Assembly (NCBI RefSeq): GCF_003050745.1
Contig: NZ_QAOF01000007.1
Coordinates: 123,432-187,431 of the forward strand
DNA from: Sphingomonas sp. PP-CE-3G-477
GTDB taxonomy: Bacteria > Pseudomonadota > Alphaproteobacteria > Sphingomonadales > Sphingomonadaceae
Direction of reading: 5' to 3'
Length of the DNA stretch: 64,000 nucleotides
The position numbers and the translations under genes were made by a program. The notes under the pieces were generated by a model. The model was given only the letters and a program-made list of their open reading frames with translations, did no database searches and was not told the DNA's origin. Of this stretch, positions 17,591-25,616 are shown piece after piece (positions within the stretch are counted from its first letter, which is position 1; the number at the start of each line of letters is the position of its first letter).

Positions 17591-17783
17591 GCGGAGACGC
17601 GGAGACGCGGAGCGACTTGTGGCGCCGCAGGCAGAGATTTCTTCACGCGAAGGCGCAAAGGCGCGAAGAGTGAGCAGAAGTCAGGTCTGCCTCACACTCT
17701 TACTCTTCGCGCCTTTGCGCCTTCGCGTGAATCATTCTTAGCGGCTTTGCCGCGTTTCCGCGTCTTCGCGTCTCCGCGTGAAC
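17591..17783. repeat. Large inverted repeat (family I) between hisA and hisF
   Basis: About 193 bp. Left side: GCGGAGACGCGGAGACGCGG ... TTCACGCGAAGGCGCAAAGGCGCGAAGAGT; right side mirrors it with ACTCTTCGCGCCTTTGCGCCTTCGCGTGAA ... CGCGTCTTCGCGTCTCCGCGTGAAC. The core arms of about 30 bases are perfect complements. It splits the his cluster and leaves only about 19 bp before the hisF start. Confidence 0.9.
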
Positions 17784-17802
17784 AAAACCTTCGGCACAGG
17801 GC

Positions 17803-18591
17803 ATGACGGTCCGCGCGCGTGTCATTCCGTGTCTCGACGTCGCAGACGGGCGCGTGGTGAAGGGCGTCAACTTCGTCGAACTGCGCGATGCGGGCGATCC
17901 GGTCGAGCAGGCGCGAGCGTATGACGCGGCCGGGGCGGACGAGCTGTGCTTCCTCGATATTGGGGCAAGCCATGAGGGTCGGGGGACGATTCTCGACGTC
18001 GTGAGACGGACCGCGGCGGTGTGCTTCATGCCGCTTACAGTCGGCGGCGGGGTGCGGACGGCGGATGATGCGCGTGCGCTGTTACTGGCGGGGGCGGACA
18101 AGGTGGCGGTCAACTCCGCGGCGGTGGAGCGGCCGGAACTGGTTGCGGATATCGCGGAGCGGTTCGGCAGCCAGTGCTGTGTCGCTAGTGTCGATGCGCG
18201 GCGGTCTGGCGAAGGCTGGGAAGTGTTTACACATGGCGGACGACGCGCGACCGGGATCGATGCGATCGCGCATGCGCTGAAGCTCGCCGAACTGGGCGCG
18301 GGCGAGTTGCTCGTCACGTCGATGGACCGTGACGGGACGCGCAGTGGCTACGACCTCGAGCTGATCCGGGCGATTGCGGACCGGGTGAGCGTACCGTTGG
18401 TGGCGAGCGGCGGGGTCGGCGGGCTCGACGACCTGGTCGCGGGTATCCGGGACGGGCATGCAAGCGCGGTGCTGGCGGCGTCGATCTTCCATTTCGGACA
18501 GGCGTCGATCGGCGATGCGCACGCCGCGCTGGCGGCGGCCGGCATCCCCGTACGAACGCCGGTTGGCGTGCCGCCGCTCGCTAGAGGCTGA
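17803..18591 (+). CDS. hisF: Imidazole glycerol phosphate synthase, cyclase subunit
   Basis: Partner of HisH; the (beta/alpha)8 cyclase half that makes IGP from PRFAR and ammonia. 262 residues from ATG 17803. Catalytic Asp in [16 protein letters not shown] near residue 11 and Asp in [13 protein letters not shown] near 130. GGGVRT and ASGGVG phosphate loops are intact. The family I inverted repeat lies directly upstream, so it may have its own transcript or depend on read-through from hisA. Confidence 0.96.
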   Translation: MTVRARVIPCLDVADGRVVKGVNFVELRDAGDPVEQARAYDAAGADELCFLDIGASHEGRGTILDVVRRTAAVCFMPLTVGGGVRTADDARALLLAGADKVAVNSAAVERPELVADIAERFGSQCCVASVDARRSGEGWEVFTHGGRRATGIDAIAHALKLAELGAGELLVTSMDRDGTRSGYDLELIRAIADRVSVPLVASGGVGGLDDLVAGIRDGHASAVLAASIFHFGQASIGDAHAALAAAGIPVRTPVGVPPLARG

Positions 18592-18596
18592 CAACG

Positions 18597-18833
18597 ATGC
18601 TGGCGCTTCTGGTCCTCGCGGTCGAGTCAGGACACAGCGGCGTCGCGCATCCGTTGACCGGATATGAAGTGTCGGACGTCGCGCTGTTCGTGTTCGCCGC
18701 CATCGCGGTCTGGCAGGTGCGACGCGCGTTGCGGAAACGGTTTGCCAAGGCTCGCGGGCTCGATGGTGCTGTCGTCCGGAAGCGCTCGCCGAACGAGACC
18801 CCGCCGGACAAGGTCCCACCGAACAAGGATTGA
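18597..18833 (+). CDS. Small single-TM protein inside the his cluster, function unknown
   Basis: 78 residues from ATG 18597, five bases after hisF. A first hydrophobic stretch MLALLVLAVESGHSG may be a weak signal or amphipathic helix; the main membrane segment is VSDVALFVFAAIAVWQVRRAL near residues 25-45, then a basic, Pro-rich tail (KRSPNETPPDKVPPNKD). It almost touches hisE, so it is positioned as an operon member. No histidine-pathway motif is present. Coding seems likely from spacing and hydrophobicity but is not proven. Confidence 0.6.
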   Translation: MLALLVLAVESGHSGVAHPLTGYEVSDVALFVFAAIAVWQVRRALRKRFAKARGLDGAVVRKRSPNETPPDKVPPNKD

Positions 18834-18865
18834 CCCGCCTGCCCGGCTGCGTCAGCACGCGCGCC

Positions 18866-19186
18866 ATGGCAGACCCCGTATTCGACCGCCTCGAAGCGAC
18901 CATCCGCGCGCGCCGCGATGCGCCCGCCGACACCTCGTACACCGCGAGCCTGTTTGCGAAAGGCCGCCCCAAGATCGCGCAGAAGCTCGGCGAAGAAGCC
19001 GTCGAGACGGTGATCGCGGCGTGCTCGAACTACGAAGCGAGCATTGTGCCGGAAGCGGCGGACCTGATGTTCCATCTCGCGGTGCTGCTGGCCGATGCAG
19101 GGCTGAGCCTGGACGACGTGCGCGCGGAACTGGAACGACGCGAGGGTGTCGGCGGGCTGGTCGAAAAGGCCGGGCGGACGGGGTGA
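18866..19186 (+). CDS. hisE: Phosphoribosyl-ATP pyrophosphatase
   Basis: Second step of histidine synthesis, hydrolysing PR-ATP to PR-AMP. 106 residues from ATG 18866 (MADPVFDRLEATIRAR); family length is 90-110. The MazG-like metal-binding motif is seen in KIAQKLGEEAVETVIAA near residues 36-52 and the following EAADLMFHLAVLLADAG near 62-78. A TTG at 18830 overlapping the previous gene could add twelve residues. HisI is not in the window, so the bifunctional HisIE is absent here. Confidence 0.95.
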   Translation: MADPVFDRLEATIRARRDAPADTSYTASLFAKGRPKIAQKLGEEAVETVIAACSNYEASIVPEAADLMFHLAVLLADAGLSLDDVRAELERREGVGGLVEKAGRTG

Positions 19187-19190
19187 CCTG

Positions 19191-19297
19191 CTCCCCCTTC
19201 CGCTTGCGGGAGGGGTCGGGGGAGGGCATGACGCACACGCTCCGCCGGGATCGGGAAGGCAAGCCCCTCCCCTAACCCCTCCCGCAGGCGGGAGGGG
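19191..19297. repeat. REP-like inverted repeat, family B, copy 2; carries the downstream SD
   Basis: CTCCCCCTTCCGCTTGCGGGAGGGGTCGGGGGAGGG ... CCCCTCCCCTAACCCCTCCCGCAGGCGGGAGGGG. Its last seven bases, GGAGGGG at 19291-19297, stand seven bases before ATG 19305 and form the only purine-rich ribosome binding site of the HIT-family gene. Confidence 0.88.
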
Positions 19298-19304
19298 AAT
19301 ACAT

Positions 19305-19682
19305 ATGCCGATCGACGCCACCCAGCCTTACGACGACCAGAATATCTTCGCGAAGATCCTGCGCGGCGAAATCCCGTCTAAGCGGGTGTACGAAGACGAC
19401 TTCGCGATCGCCTTTCACGACATCAACCCGCAGGCGCCGACGCACCTGCTCGTGATCCCCAGGGGTGCGTACGTGTCGTGGGACGATTTTTCCGCACGCG
19501 CGCCCGATGCGGAGATTGCCGGGTTCATCCGCGCGGTCGGCGCAGTGGCGCGCGCGGCGGGGCTGGTCGAGCCGGGCTATCGCCTGCTCGCCAATATCGG
19601 CCAGCACGGGAACCAGGAAGTGCCGCATCTGCACGTTCATGTCTTCGGCGGCCGCCCTTTCGGGCCGATGCTCGCGCGATAG
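19305..19682 (+). CDS. HIT-family (histidine triad) nucleotide-binding protein
   Basis: Purine nucleoside phosphoramidase of the HinT branch. 125 residues. N-terminal YDDQNIFAKILRGEIPSKRVYEDDFAIAFHDINPQAPTHLLVIPRG is typical; the histidine triad is at PHLHVHVFGG near residues 107-116, with the conserved preceding NIGQHGNQEV. ATG 19305 is chosen because the longer frame runs through the family B repeat. It follows the his cluster by 118 bp on the same strand; whether it belongs to that transcript is open. Confidence 0.93.
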   Translation: MPIDATQPYDDQNIFAKILRGEIPSKRVYEDDFAIAFHDINPQAPTHLLVIPRGAYVSWDDFSARAPDAEIAGFIRAVGAVARAAGLVEPGYRLLANIGQHGNQEVPHLHVHVFGGRPFGPMLAR

Positions 19683-19757
19683 GTCAGCTTGCCGCCACTA
19701 AAGGATTGCACGTAACAAAATTGCCATTAGGCTCGGGGGCTTGAGCAAGGGGGCCTT

Positions 19758-21404
19758 TTGACCTGGCCCTCGCTATCCCCGGGGGACACCGCGTTGATTT
19801 TTGGTCGCGTAAAATCGCTGGACGCCATTCTGGCGACGGCAGAGAAAAAGGGGTTGGCACGAACGCTCAGCGCGTTTCAGCTGACCCTGCTGGGCGTCGG
19901 CGCAGTGATCGGCACGGGTATCTTCGTGCTGACGTCCGAAGCCGCGCAGAAAGCCGGCCCGGGCATGTTGCTGAGCTTCGTCGTCGCAGGGTTCGTCTGT
20001 GCGGTCGCAGCGCTCTGCTATTCCGAACTCGCGTCGATGGTACCGGTGTCGGGCTCCGCCTACACCTACACCTATGCGGTGACGGGTGAGTTGCTCGCCT
20101 GGATGGTCGGCTGGGCGCTGATCCTCGAATATGCGGTCGGCGCCAGCGCGGTTGCGGTCGGGTGGTCGAACCATCTGGCCGGATTGCTCGACGGGATCGG
20201 CTTCCATATCCCCAACGCCTTGCGCAACGCCGACGCGTTGATGGCGAACGTCCAGGTCGCGTTCGGCGCGACACCTAATGTCGATTTGCAGACCGCGATG
20301 ACGGTCGGCGGCTTTATCAACCTGCCCGCGGTGATCGTCATCGCGCTCGTCACGTGGCTGCTGGTGGTCGGAACGACCGAGAGCGCACGCGTCAACGCGG
20401 TGCTGGTACTGATCAAGATTGCCGCGCTGACCGCGTTCATCGCGCTGACCATCCCGGTTCTGAAGGCGGACAATTTCCACCCGTTCCTGCCCTACGGCGT
20501 CGGCAACCCGCTGAGTTCGTCGGGTGTCGGCGTGCTGGGTGCGGCGGCGTCGATCTTCTTTGCCTATGTCGGATTTGATGCGGTTTCGACGGCCGCCGAG
20601 GAGACCAAGAACCCGCAGCGCAACGTGCCGATCGGGCTGATCGCCAGCCTCGGCATCTGTACGTTATTTTACCTGCTGGTCGCATCGGGTGCGATCGGTG
20701 CGATCGGTGCGAACCCGGTGACGACCGCCGATGGCGGCGTGCTGGCACCGGGTTCGGCCGAGATGGCCGGGCGTTGTGCGGCAATCGTCGCAGGCGGCGC
20801 GATGGAGCCGCTGGTGTGCTCGAAGGAAGCGCTCGTCCATGTGCTTCAGGTCATCAACTGGCCGATCATGGGCCGGCTGGTCGGGCTTGCCGCGGTGCTG
20901 GCGCTGCCGTCGGTCGTGCTCATGATGATGTTCGGCCAAACCCGTGTGTTCTTCACGATGGCCCGCGACGGTTTGTTGCCAGCCAAGCTCGCGTCGATCC
21001 ATCCGAAGTTCCGTACCCCGCATGTGGTGACGGTCGTGACGGGTATCGCTGCGGCGATCGCCGCGGCGGTGCTGCCGGTCGGCAAGCTCGCCGATTATTC
21101 GAACGCGGGCACGCTGTTCGCGTTCATGATGGTGGCGATCTCGGTAATGGTGCTGCGCAAGACCGATCCGGCACGCAAGCGTCCGTTCCGCACGCCGGCA
21201 GTATACATCGTCGCGCCGCTCGCGATCATCGGCTGCATCGGGCTGTATCTGTCACTGCCGCTGACCGCCAAGCTGGTGCTGCCGGGCTGGGGCGCGATCG
21301 GGTTGGCGATCTACTTCCTCTACAGCCGCTCGCGCAGCCATGTCGGGCTGGGGCTCGACGATGGCGTAGCAGAGGACGACCGAGCGCCGCCGGGCTCGCA
21401 CTGA
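19758..21404 (+). CDS. APC-superfamily amino acid permease (cationic amino acid transporter type)
   Basis: 548-residue inner-membrane transporter with about 12-14 hydrophobic segments. The family hallmark GVGAVIGTGIFVLTS in the first helix (about residues 46-60) forms the unwound substrate site, and FFAYVGFDAVSTAAEETKNPQRNVP (about 267-291) matches the CAT/YfnA subgroup. The start is uncertain: TTG 19758 after AAGGGGG, or TTG 19794 (MIFGRVKSLDAI) after GGGGGA, which I regard as equally plausible. Transcribed alone; a very strong terminator follows. Confidence 0.9.
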   Translation: MTWPSLSPGDTALIFGRVKSLDAILATAEKKGLARTLSAFQLTLLGVGAVIGTGIFVLTSEAAQKAGPGMLLSFVVAGFVCAVAALCYSELASMVPVSGSAYTYTYAVTGELLAWMVGWALILEYAVGASAVAVGWSNHLAGLLDGIGFHIPNALRNADALMANVQVAFGATPNVDLQTAMTVGGFINLPAVIVIALVTWLLVVGTTESARVNAVLVLIKIAALTAFIALTIPVLKADNFHPFLPYGVGNPLSSSGVGVLGAAASIFFAYVGFDAVSTAAEETKNPQRNVPIGLIASLGICTLFYLLVASGAIGAIGANPVTTADGGVLAPGSAEMAGRCAAIVAGGAMEPLVCSKEALVHVLQVINWPIMGRLVGLAAVLALPSVVLMMMFGQTRVFFTMARDGLLPAKLASIHPKFRTPHVVTVVTGIAAAIAAAVLPVGKLADYSNAGTLFAFMMVAISVMVLRKTDPARKRPFRTPAVYIVAPLAIIGCIGLYLSLPLTAKLVLPGWGAIGLAIYFLYSRSRSHVGLGLDDGVAEDDRAPPGSH

Positions 21405-21419
21405 GACCGGACGCAGAAA

Positions 21420-21455
21420 GGGCCGCGGGAGGAAACTCCCGCGGCCCTTTTTTTT
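21420..21455 (+). terminator. Strong Rho-independent terminator of the amino acid permease gene
   Basis: Twelve-base perfect stem GGGCCGCGGGAG / CTCCCGCGGCCC (21420-21431 and 21436-21447), GAAA tetraloop, followed by eight Ts at 21448-21455. Confidence 0.97.
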
Positions 21456-21472
21456 GCCTGCGCTAGAAAGCT

Positions 21473-21529
21473 TATTCTCTCGCGAAAGCGGGAGCCCAGT
21501 CTGTGTCCCCGGCTTCGCGGGTACACATG
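21473..21529. repeat. REP-like inverted repeat, family D, copy 4
   Basis: ATTCTCTCGCGAAAGCGGGAGCCCAGTCTGTGTCCCCGGCTTCGCGGGTACAC; diverged family D arms, directly beside the stop codon (21532) of the convergent kinase gene. Confidence 0.75.
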
Positions 21530-21531
21530 CT

Positions 21532-22545
21532 TCAGCCGATATGCTTGGCGGCGAGCACCTTCATGTCGACCATCGGGCGGGCGCCGACATGGCTGATGAT
21601 CTCGGCCGCGCAGACCGCGCCGAGCTTGAGCGATGCGTGCAGGTCGTGGCCCTGCGCCTGACCGTGGAGGAAGCCCGCCGCGAACAGGTCGCCCGCGCCG
21701 GTGGTGTCGACGACCTTGGTGATCGGCTCGGCCTTGACCTCGGCGCGGTTGCCGTTCTGGAGCGCGCAGGCGCCGTGCTCGCCGCGGGTGACGACCAAAG
21801 TCGGGACCTGTGCCGAGATCTTGGCGACCGCTGCGTCGAAGTCTTCGGTCTCTGCGAGCGCGGCGAGTTCGCCCTCGTTCGCGAACAGGATGTCGATCAG
21901 GCCATCGCTGAGCAGTTGGCGGAAATCACCACCGTGGCGCGAGATGCAGAACACGTCGCTGAGCGTGAACGCGACCTTCCGGCCTGCATCACGCGCACAA
22001 TCGATCGCGGCGCGCATCGCGGCGCGCGGCTCTTCAGGATCCCAGAGATAGCCTTCGAGATACAGGATCGCGCTGTCGGCAATCATCGCGGTGTCGATCG
22101 CGGCGGCAGGCAGGAATTGCCCTGCGCCGAGGAAGGTGTTCATCGTGCGCTGGCCGTCGGGGGTGACGAAGATCAGGCAGCGGCCGGTGGTCGGGTCGCC
22201 GGCGCGGACGGGCGTGGCGAACTCGATGCCGATGCTGCGGACGTCATGCGCGAAGACCTGGCCGAGCTGATCGTCGGCGACCTGGCCGATGAACCCGCAT
22301 TTGCCACCGAGCGCGGCGATGCCGGCGACGGTGTTCGCCGCCGAGCCGCCGGAGATTTCCATGCCCGGGCCCATCTTGGCGTAGAGCGCGTCGGCTTCCT
22401 CGGACGAGAACATGAGCTGCATCGAGCCCTTGGCGACGCCGATCTCTTCGATGAATGCGTCATCGGCGGTGCTTAGGATGTCGACGATGGCATTGCCGAT
22501 CGCGACGACGTCGTAGGTGGGAGCGTCGGTGGTGGGGGTGGACAA
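21532..22545 (-). CDS. PfkB-family sugar/adenosine kinase
   Basis: ATP-dependent kinase, most like bacterial adenosine kinases. 337 residues if it begins at TTG 22545, which has GGAG 8 bases upstream and gives MSTPTTDAPTYDVVAIGNAIVD; this start is inferred, and a longer frame to 22641 has an Arg-rich, unlikely N-terminus. PfkB signature 1 region GGSAANTVAGIAALGG is near residues 65-80, and signature 2 DTTGAGDLFAAGFL near 285-298 holds the catalytic Asp (GAGD). Single gene, convergent with the permease. Confidence 0.88.
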   Translation of the reverse strand: MSTPTTDAPTYDVVAIGNAIVDILSTADDAFIEEIGVAKGSMQLMFSSEEADALYAKMGPGMEISGGSAANTVAGIAALGGKCGFIGQVADDQLGQVFAHDVRSIGIEFATPVRAGDPTTGRCLIFVTPDGQRTMNTFLGAGQFLPAAAIDTAMIADSAILYLEGYLWDPEEPRAAMRAAIDCARDAGRKVAFTLSDVFCISRHGGDFRQLLSDGLIDILFANEGELAALAETEDFDAAVAKISAQVPTLVVTRGEHGACALQNGNRAEVKAEPITKVVDTTGAGDLFAAGFLHGQAQGHDLHASLKLGAVCAAEIISHVGARPMVDMKVLAAKHIG

Positions 22546-22724
22546 GGGGAAGTCTCCGGGCGGACGGGAAAGCGTTGCCGTAAATCGCGCGAAGGATTGG
22601 CGCAACCGGCGCGGCAAGCGAGCCCGCGACGCGAGGTACACGCGAGGACCTCAAGCGAAACCCGAGCTCCTGCTGGAGCTAACGGTCGGGCGACGTCTCG
22701 ATAAGCCCGAGATACGCCGCGCGA

Positions 22725-23501
22725 TCAGCCGTCCAGGATCGCGACGGCACGGGTCCAGCCCGCCGACGCGGCGCGAATCTTGACCGGAAAGCAGGCGATC
22801 GTGAATCCCGTCGCTGGCAATTGCTCCAGATTGTGCAGCTTCTCGATGTGACAATAGCCGATGTCACGCCCCGCCTTGTGACCTTCCCAGATCAGCGTCG
22901 CATCGCCGCTCTCGGCATATCGGGCGGCGGTGTGCACGAACGGCGCGTCCCAGCTCCACGCATCGGTTCCCGTGACGCGAACGCCCCGCGCGGTCAGGTA
23001 CAGCGTGGCGTCGCGTCCCATCCCGCAACCCGAGGCAACATAATCGTCGTGCCCGAACCGCATGCCCGCACGCGTGTTGACGACGACGATCTCCAGCGGC
23101 GACAGAGTGTGCCCGATCCTCTGCAGTTCCGCCTCGACGTCAGCGGCGCTGGCGACATAGCCATCGGGAAAATGCCGGAAATCCAGCTTCACGCCGGATT
23201 GGAAGCACCAGTCGAGCGGAACCTCGTCGATCGTGATCGCCCGCTTCCTGCCATCCATCGTCGAGGCATAATGATACGGCGCATCGAGATGCGTGCCGTT
23301 ATGCGTGATGAGCGTCACGCGCTCGATCGCCCAGGCCTCGCCATCGGGCAGATCGGCCGCCTGCAACCCCGGAAAGAACCCGAGCATGCCGGGTATCGAC
23401 GCCTTGTGATCGATATACTCGATATGAGGACCGTGACCGGGAGGGTCCGACAGCACGTCGTTCTCGAGGAATACCGACAGATCGACGATCGTACGTGGCA
23501 T
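22725..23501 (-). CDS. Cyclase-family metal-dependent hydrolase (kynurenine formamidase-like)
   Basis: 258 residues. The family metal-binding motif HNGTHLDAPYH lies near residues 75-85, with further conserved His/Glu residues downstream (FGHDDY, WEGHKAG). This fold includes kynurenine formamidase and isatin hydrolase; substrate is not readable. ATG 23501 (MPRTIVDLSVFLEND) has GGAG upstream; the open frame that continues to 23798 is not supported. No tryptophan-catabolic genes are adjacent. Confidence 0.85.
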   Translation of the reverse strand: MPRTIVDLSVFLENDVLSDPPGHGPHIEYIDHKASIPGMLGFFPGLQAADLPDGEAWAIERVTLITHNGTHLDAPYHYASTMDGRKRAITIDEVPLDWCFQSGVKLDFRHFPDGYVASAADVEAELQRIGHTLSPLEIVVVNTRAGMRFGHDDYVASGCGMGRDATLYLTARGVRVTGTDAWSWDAPFVHTAARYAESGDATLIWEGHKAGRDIGYCHIEKLHNLEQLPATGFTIACFPVKIRAASAGWTRAVAILDG

Positions 23502-23529
23502 GATGTTCTCCGTTCGGTCGCTATCGTGA

Positions 23530-23545
23530 CGCAGGGTATCCTGCG
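23530..23545. promoter_or_regulatory. Perfect palindrome upstream of the cyclase-family gene
   Basis: CGCAGG-GTAT-CCTGCG, 28 bp upstream of the cyclase-family start, flanked by a second pair GACGC/GCGTC. Could be an operator or an mRNA leader hairpin. Confidence 0.35.
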
Positions 23546-23885
23546 CAGCGTCAAAGCAGGTCCGGGCGGAAACTGGTGCCGGATCGGGACGATATTTGCT
23601 AGCCGCCGCGCTATCCGAAGCCGGTCGCTCACCGTATTCGCCGAACAGGCTGTCCATCCGGCCGCGGGAGACATGGACGGACGGGGTGCTGCCGAGGACC
23701 GAAGATGAGGGTTCGCCTGGCGTGCTCGCTCGGCGCGATCTGCCCGCCGGCGGCTCGCATGCGATGGTCTGTCCTCGCGATCTCTCCCTCGCGAACACGG
23801 AGGAACGCTCTAGTTCTCAGGTCCTGCGGCGCGCGCTATCCAAAGCCGCGTTGACCTTCGCGCGACCGCGCGGCATCCCGGCTCG
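23546..23885. other. Stretch without a recognisable gene
   Basis: Between the palindrome and the EI24-domain gene I see only short frames with Arg/Ser-rich, motif-free translations. No REP-like repeat of the kinds found elsewhere is present, which is unusual for a gap of this size here. It must contain the divergent promoters of the two flanking genes. Confidence 0.5.
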
Positions 23886-24575
23886 ATGATCCGTGCCCTC
23901 CTCCTGTCGCTCGGCCAGCTTACCGATCCGCCGATCTTGCGCGTGTTCGTCAAGTCGATGGTCGTGACACTGCTCGTCTTCGCGTTGCTCGGCATCGCCA
24001 CGTGGTGGGGAACGCAGGCCGCGCTGGCCGCGTGGCTCGACGTGCACGCAGACGGACTGGTGGCGGCGTTCGCGCTGTTCGTCACGATCCTGGCGCTGTG
24101 GCTGCTGTTCCGCGCGGTCGCGATCGCGGTCGTCGGGATCTTCGCGGACGAGGTCGTCGAAGCGGTCGAGGCGCGGCATTATCCCGAAGCCCTGCGCACC
24201 GCTCGCCCCGTCCCCTTCGCGCGCAGCCTGGCAATGGGGCTCCGGTCGGCCGCCCGCGTCGTGCTCGTCAACCTGGTGATGCTGCCGGTCTATATCGCGC
24301 TGCTCGTCACCGGGGTCGGCACCGCCGCGGCGTTCTTCATCATCAATGGCTGGCTGCTCGGGCGCGACCTGGGGGACATGGTCGCGGCGCGGCATATGGA
24401 CGCGGCGGCGATGCGGGGCTGGCGTGCGACGACGCGGCCGGGGCGGTTCGTGCTGGGACTTGCGAACACCGGGCTGTTCGTGGTTCCGATCGTCAACATC
24501 GCAGCGCCCGTCCTGGGGGCCGCGATGGCCACGCATTATTTCCACCACCAGTATTCGAGCAAAGGCCGATCATGA
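23886..24575 (+). CDS. EI24-domain (CysZ-like) membrane protein
   Basis: 229-residue inner-membrane protein with about four hydrophobic segments (VVTLLVFALLGIATWWGT, AAFALFVTILALWLLFRAVAIAVVGIF, VVLVNLVMLPVYIALLVTGVGTAAAFFIINGWLLG, and a C-terminal one). The layout, the EAVEARHYP segment and GWLLGRDLGDMVAARHM match EI24/CysZ proteins, a family that includes a sulfate permease. A sulfate role is not shown here. ATG 23886; the stop overlaps the next start (ATGA at 24572). Confidence 0.83.
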   Translation: MIRALLLSLGQLTDPPILRVFVKSMVVTLLVFALLGIATWWGTQAALAAWLDVHADGLVAAFALFVTILALWLLFRAVAIAVVGIFADEVVEAVEARHYPEALRTARPVPFARSLAMGLRSAARVVLVNLVMLPVYIALLVTGVGTAAAFFIINGWLLGRDLGDMVAARHMDAAAMRGWRATTRPGRFVLGLANTGLFVVPIVNIAAPVLGAAMATHYFHHQYSSKGRS

Positions 24576-24943
24576 CGCGATTGACGACGATGGGGATCGC
24601 GCTGGCGCTCGGCGGCGGACTGGCGGGCTGCGCGGCCCCCGTCCCCAAGCCTGCGGTAGGCCGCCCGGCGATCGCGTATACGAGCGTCGGGCTCGAGCGC
24701 GTGTTGGGCCAGGATGCCGCCGGCCTGACCAAGCTGTTCGGCCAGCCCGACGCCGACGTGCGAGAGGGCAGCGCGCGCAAGTTGCAGTTCCAGAGCGGGA
24801 TCTGCGTGCTCGACGCATATCTCTATCCCAAGGGATCGGATGCGCCGCGCGTCACCTATCTCGACGCGCGCGAACCGGACGGCAGCGCGATCGACCGCGC
24901 GAGTTGCGTGGCGGCGCTTACCCGTCGCGAGGGGGGACGGTAG
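24572..24943 (+). CDS. Putative lipoprotein coupled to the EI24 protein
   Basis: 123 residues. MTRLTTMGIALALGGGLAGCAAP is a lipoprotein signal with lipobox LAGC (Cys20). The mature part contains LERVLGQDAAGLTKLFGQPDADVREGSARKLQFQSGICVLDAYLYP, a small SmpA/BamE-like pattern (helix then beta hairpin), suggesting an envelope accessory role. ATG 24572 overlaps the preceding gene's stop by four bases, so it is translationally coupled to it. Function is unknown. Confidence 0.78.
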   Translation: MTRLTTMGIALALGGGLAGCAAPVPKPAVGRPAIAYTSVGLERVLGQDAAGLTKLFGQPDADVREGSARKLQFQSGICVLDAYLYPKGSDAPRVTYLDAREPDGSAIDRASCVAALTRREGGR

Positions 24944-25012
24944 CGCCCGTTCCGCCTGATTTGCGGTCCGATCCCAACGTCAAAAAAATCTTCGCGGAAA
25001 TCTACGCGACCT

Positions 25013-25040
25013 CTTGAATGCGATTTCGGTCGAACCACCT
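25013..25040 (+). promoter_or_regulatory. Possible RpoH (sigma32) promoter of hsp20
   Basis: CTTGAA at 25013-25018, 16 bases, then CCACCT at 25035-25040. The -35 matches the sigma32 consensus; the -10 is only partial. Confidence 0.35.
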
Positions 25041-25142
25041 TGCCGCCGCCGGACGCGATCTTTCGGTCCGGCGTCACCTGAGGGCACCGGCTCGGTCTCC
25101 GGTGTTCCTTGTGCTCAGATTGCTCATGAGGAGGATTTGGAT
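25041..25142 (+). promoter_or_regulatory. ROSE-like RNA thermometer in the hsp20 leader
   Basis: Three successive hairpins precede the start codon: CGCCGGAC/GTCCGGCG (25047-25054 with 25066-25073), CACCGG/CCGGTG (25085-25090 with 25099-25104), and a short imperfect one in which ATTGCTC (25119-25125) faces the Shine-Dalgarno AGGAGG (25129-25134). A TTGCTC stretch sequestering the AGGAGG in the last hairpin of a ~100-nt leader is the hallmark of ROSE thermometers before small heat shock genes in alphaproteobacteria. Pairing was judged by eye. Confidence 0.65.
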
Positions 25143-25616
25143 ATGAGGACCAACTTCGATTTCGCTCCCTATCGCCGGTCGACGGTCGGCTTCGATCGGC
25201 TGTTCGATCTGCTCGAAACCACCGCACGGACGGACGCCCCGGAAGGCTACCCGCCGTTCGATATCGAGCGCGAGAGCGAGGACAGCTACCAGATCACGCT
25301 GGCGGTGGCGGGCTTCCGTCCCGACGACATCGAGATCGTCGCCCAGAACAATCAGCTGACCGTGACCGGCCGACGTCCGGACGACCGCGACGAGAGCCGG
25401 TTCCTGCACCGCGGCATCGCGACCCGCGCCTTCGAGCGCCGGTTCCAGCTGGCCGACTTCGTCCAGGTGCAGAACGCGCGCTTCGACAACGGGCTGCTCG
25501 TCATCGCCCTGAAGCGTGAAGTGCCCGAGGCGATGAAGCCGCGCCGGATCGAGATCTCGGGGGCCGCGGCGAACGACCGCATCGGTGCGCCCGAGGGCGA
25601 CCGGGACGTCGCCTAA
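25143..25616 (+). CDS. Small heat shock protein, Hsp20 family
   Basis: ATP-independent holdase. 157 residues: MRTNFDFAPYRRSTVGFDRLFDLLE is the typical bacterial class A N-terminus (IbpA/HspH-like), then the alpha-crystallin domain from YPPFDIERESEDSYQITLAVAGF (about 37-60) to GLLVIALKREVPEAMKPRRIEI (about 119-140). The I-x-I-type anchor appears as RIEI. ATG 25143 has AGGAGG 8 bases upstream; the frame to 25014 reads through the leader. Expected to be heat-induced through the leader structure. Its end overlaps the queG stop by four bases, tail to tail. Confidence 0.95.
   Translation: MRTNFDFAPYRRSTVGFDRLFDLLETTARTDAPEGYPPFDIERESEDSYQITLAVAGFRPDDIEIVAQNNQLTVTGRRPDDRDESRFLHRGIATRAFERRFQLADFVQVQNARFDNGLLVIALKREVPEAMKPRRIEISGAAANDRIGAPEGDRDVA

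Noticed and set aside
21454..22476. 340-codon plus-strand frame opposite the PfkB kinase.
   Set aside because: Antisense shadow without motifs; the kinase frame has both PfkB signatures.
23596..23889. 97-codon plus-strand frame before the EI24 gene.
   Set aside because: Arg/Ser/Pro-rich, no motif and no convincing ribosome site; overlaps the next gene's start.
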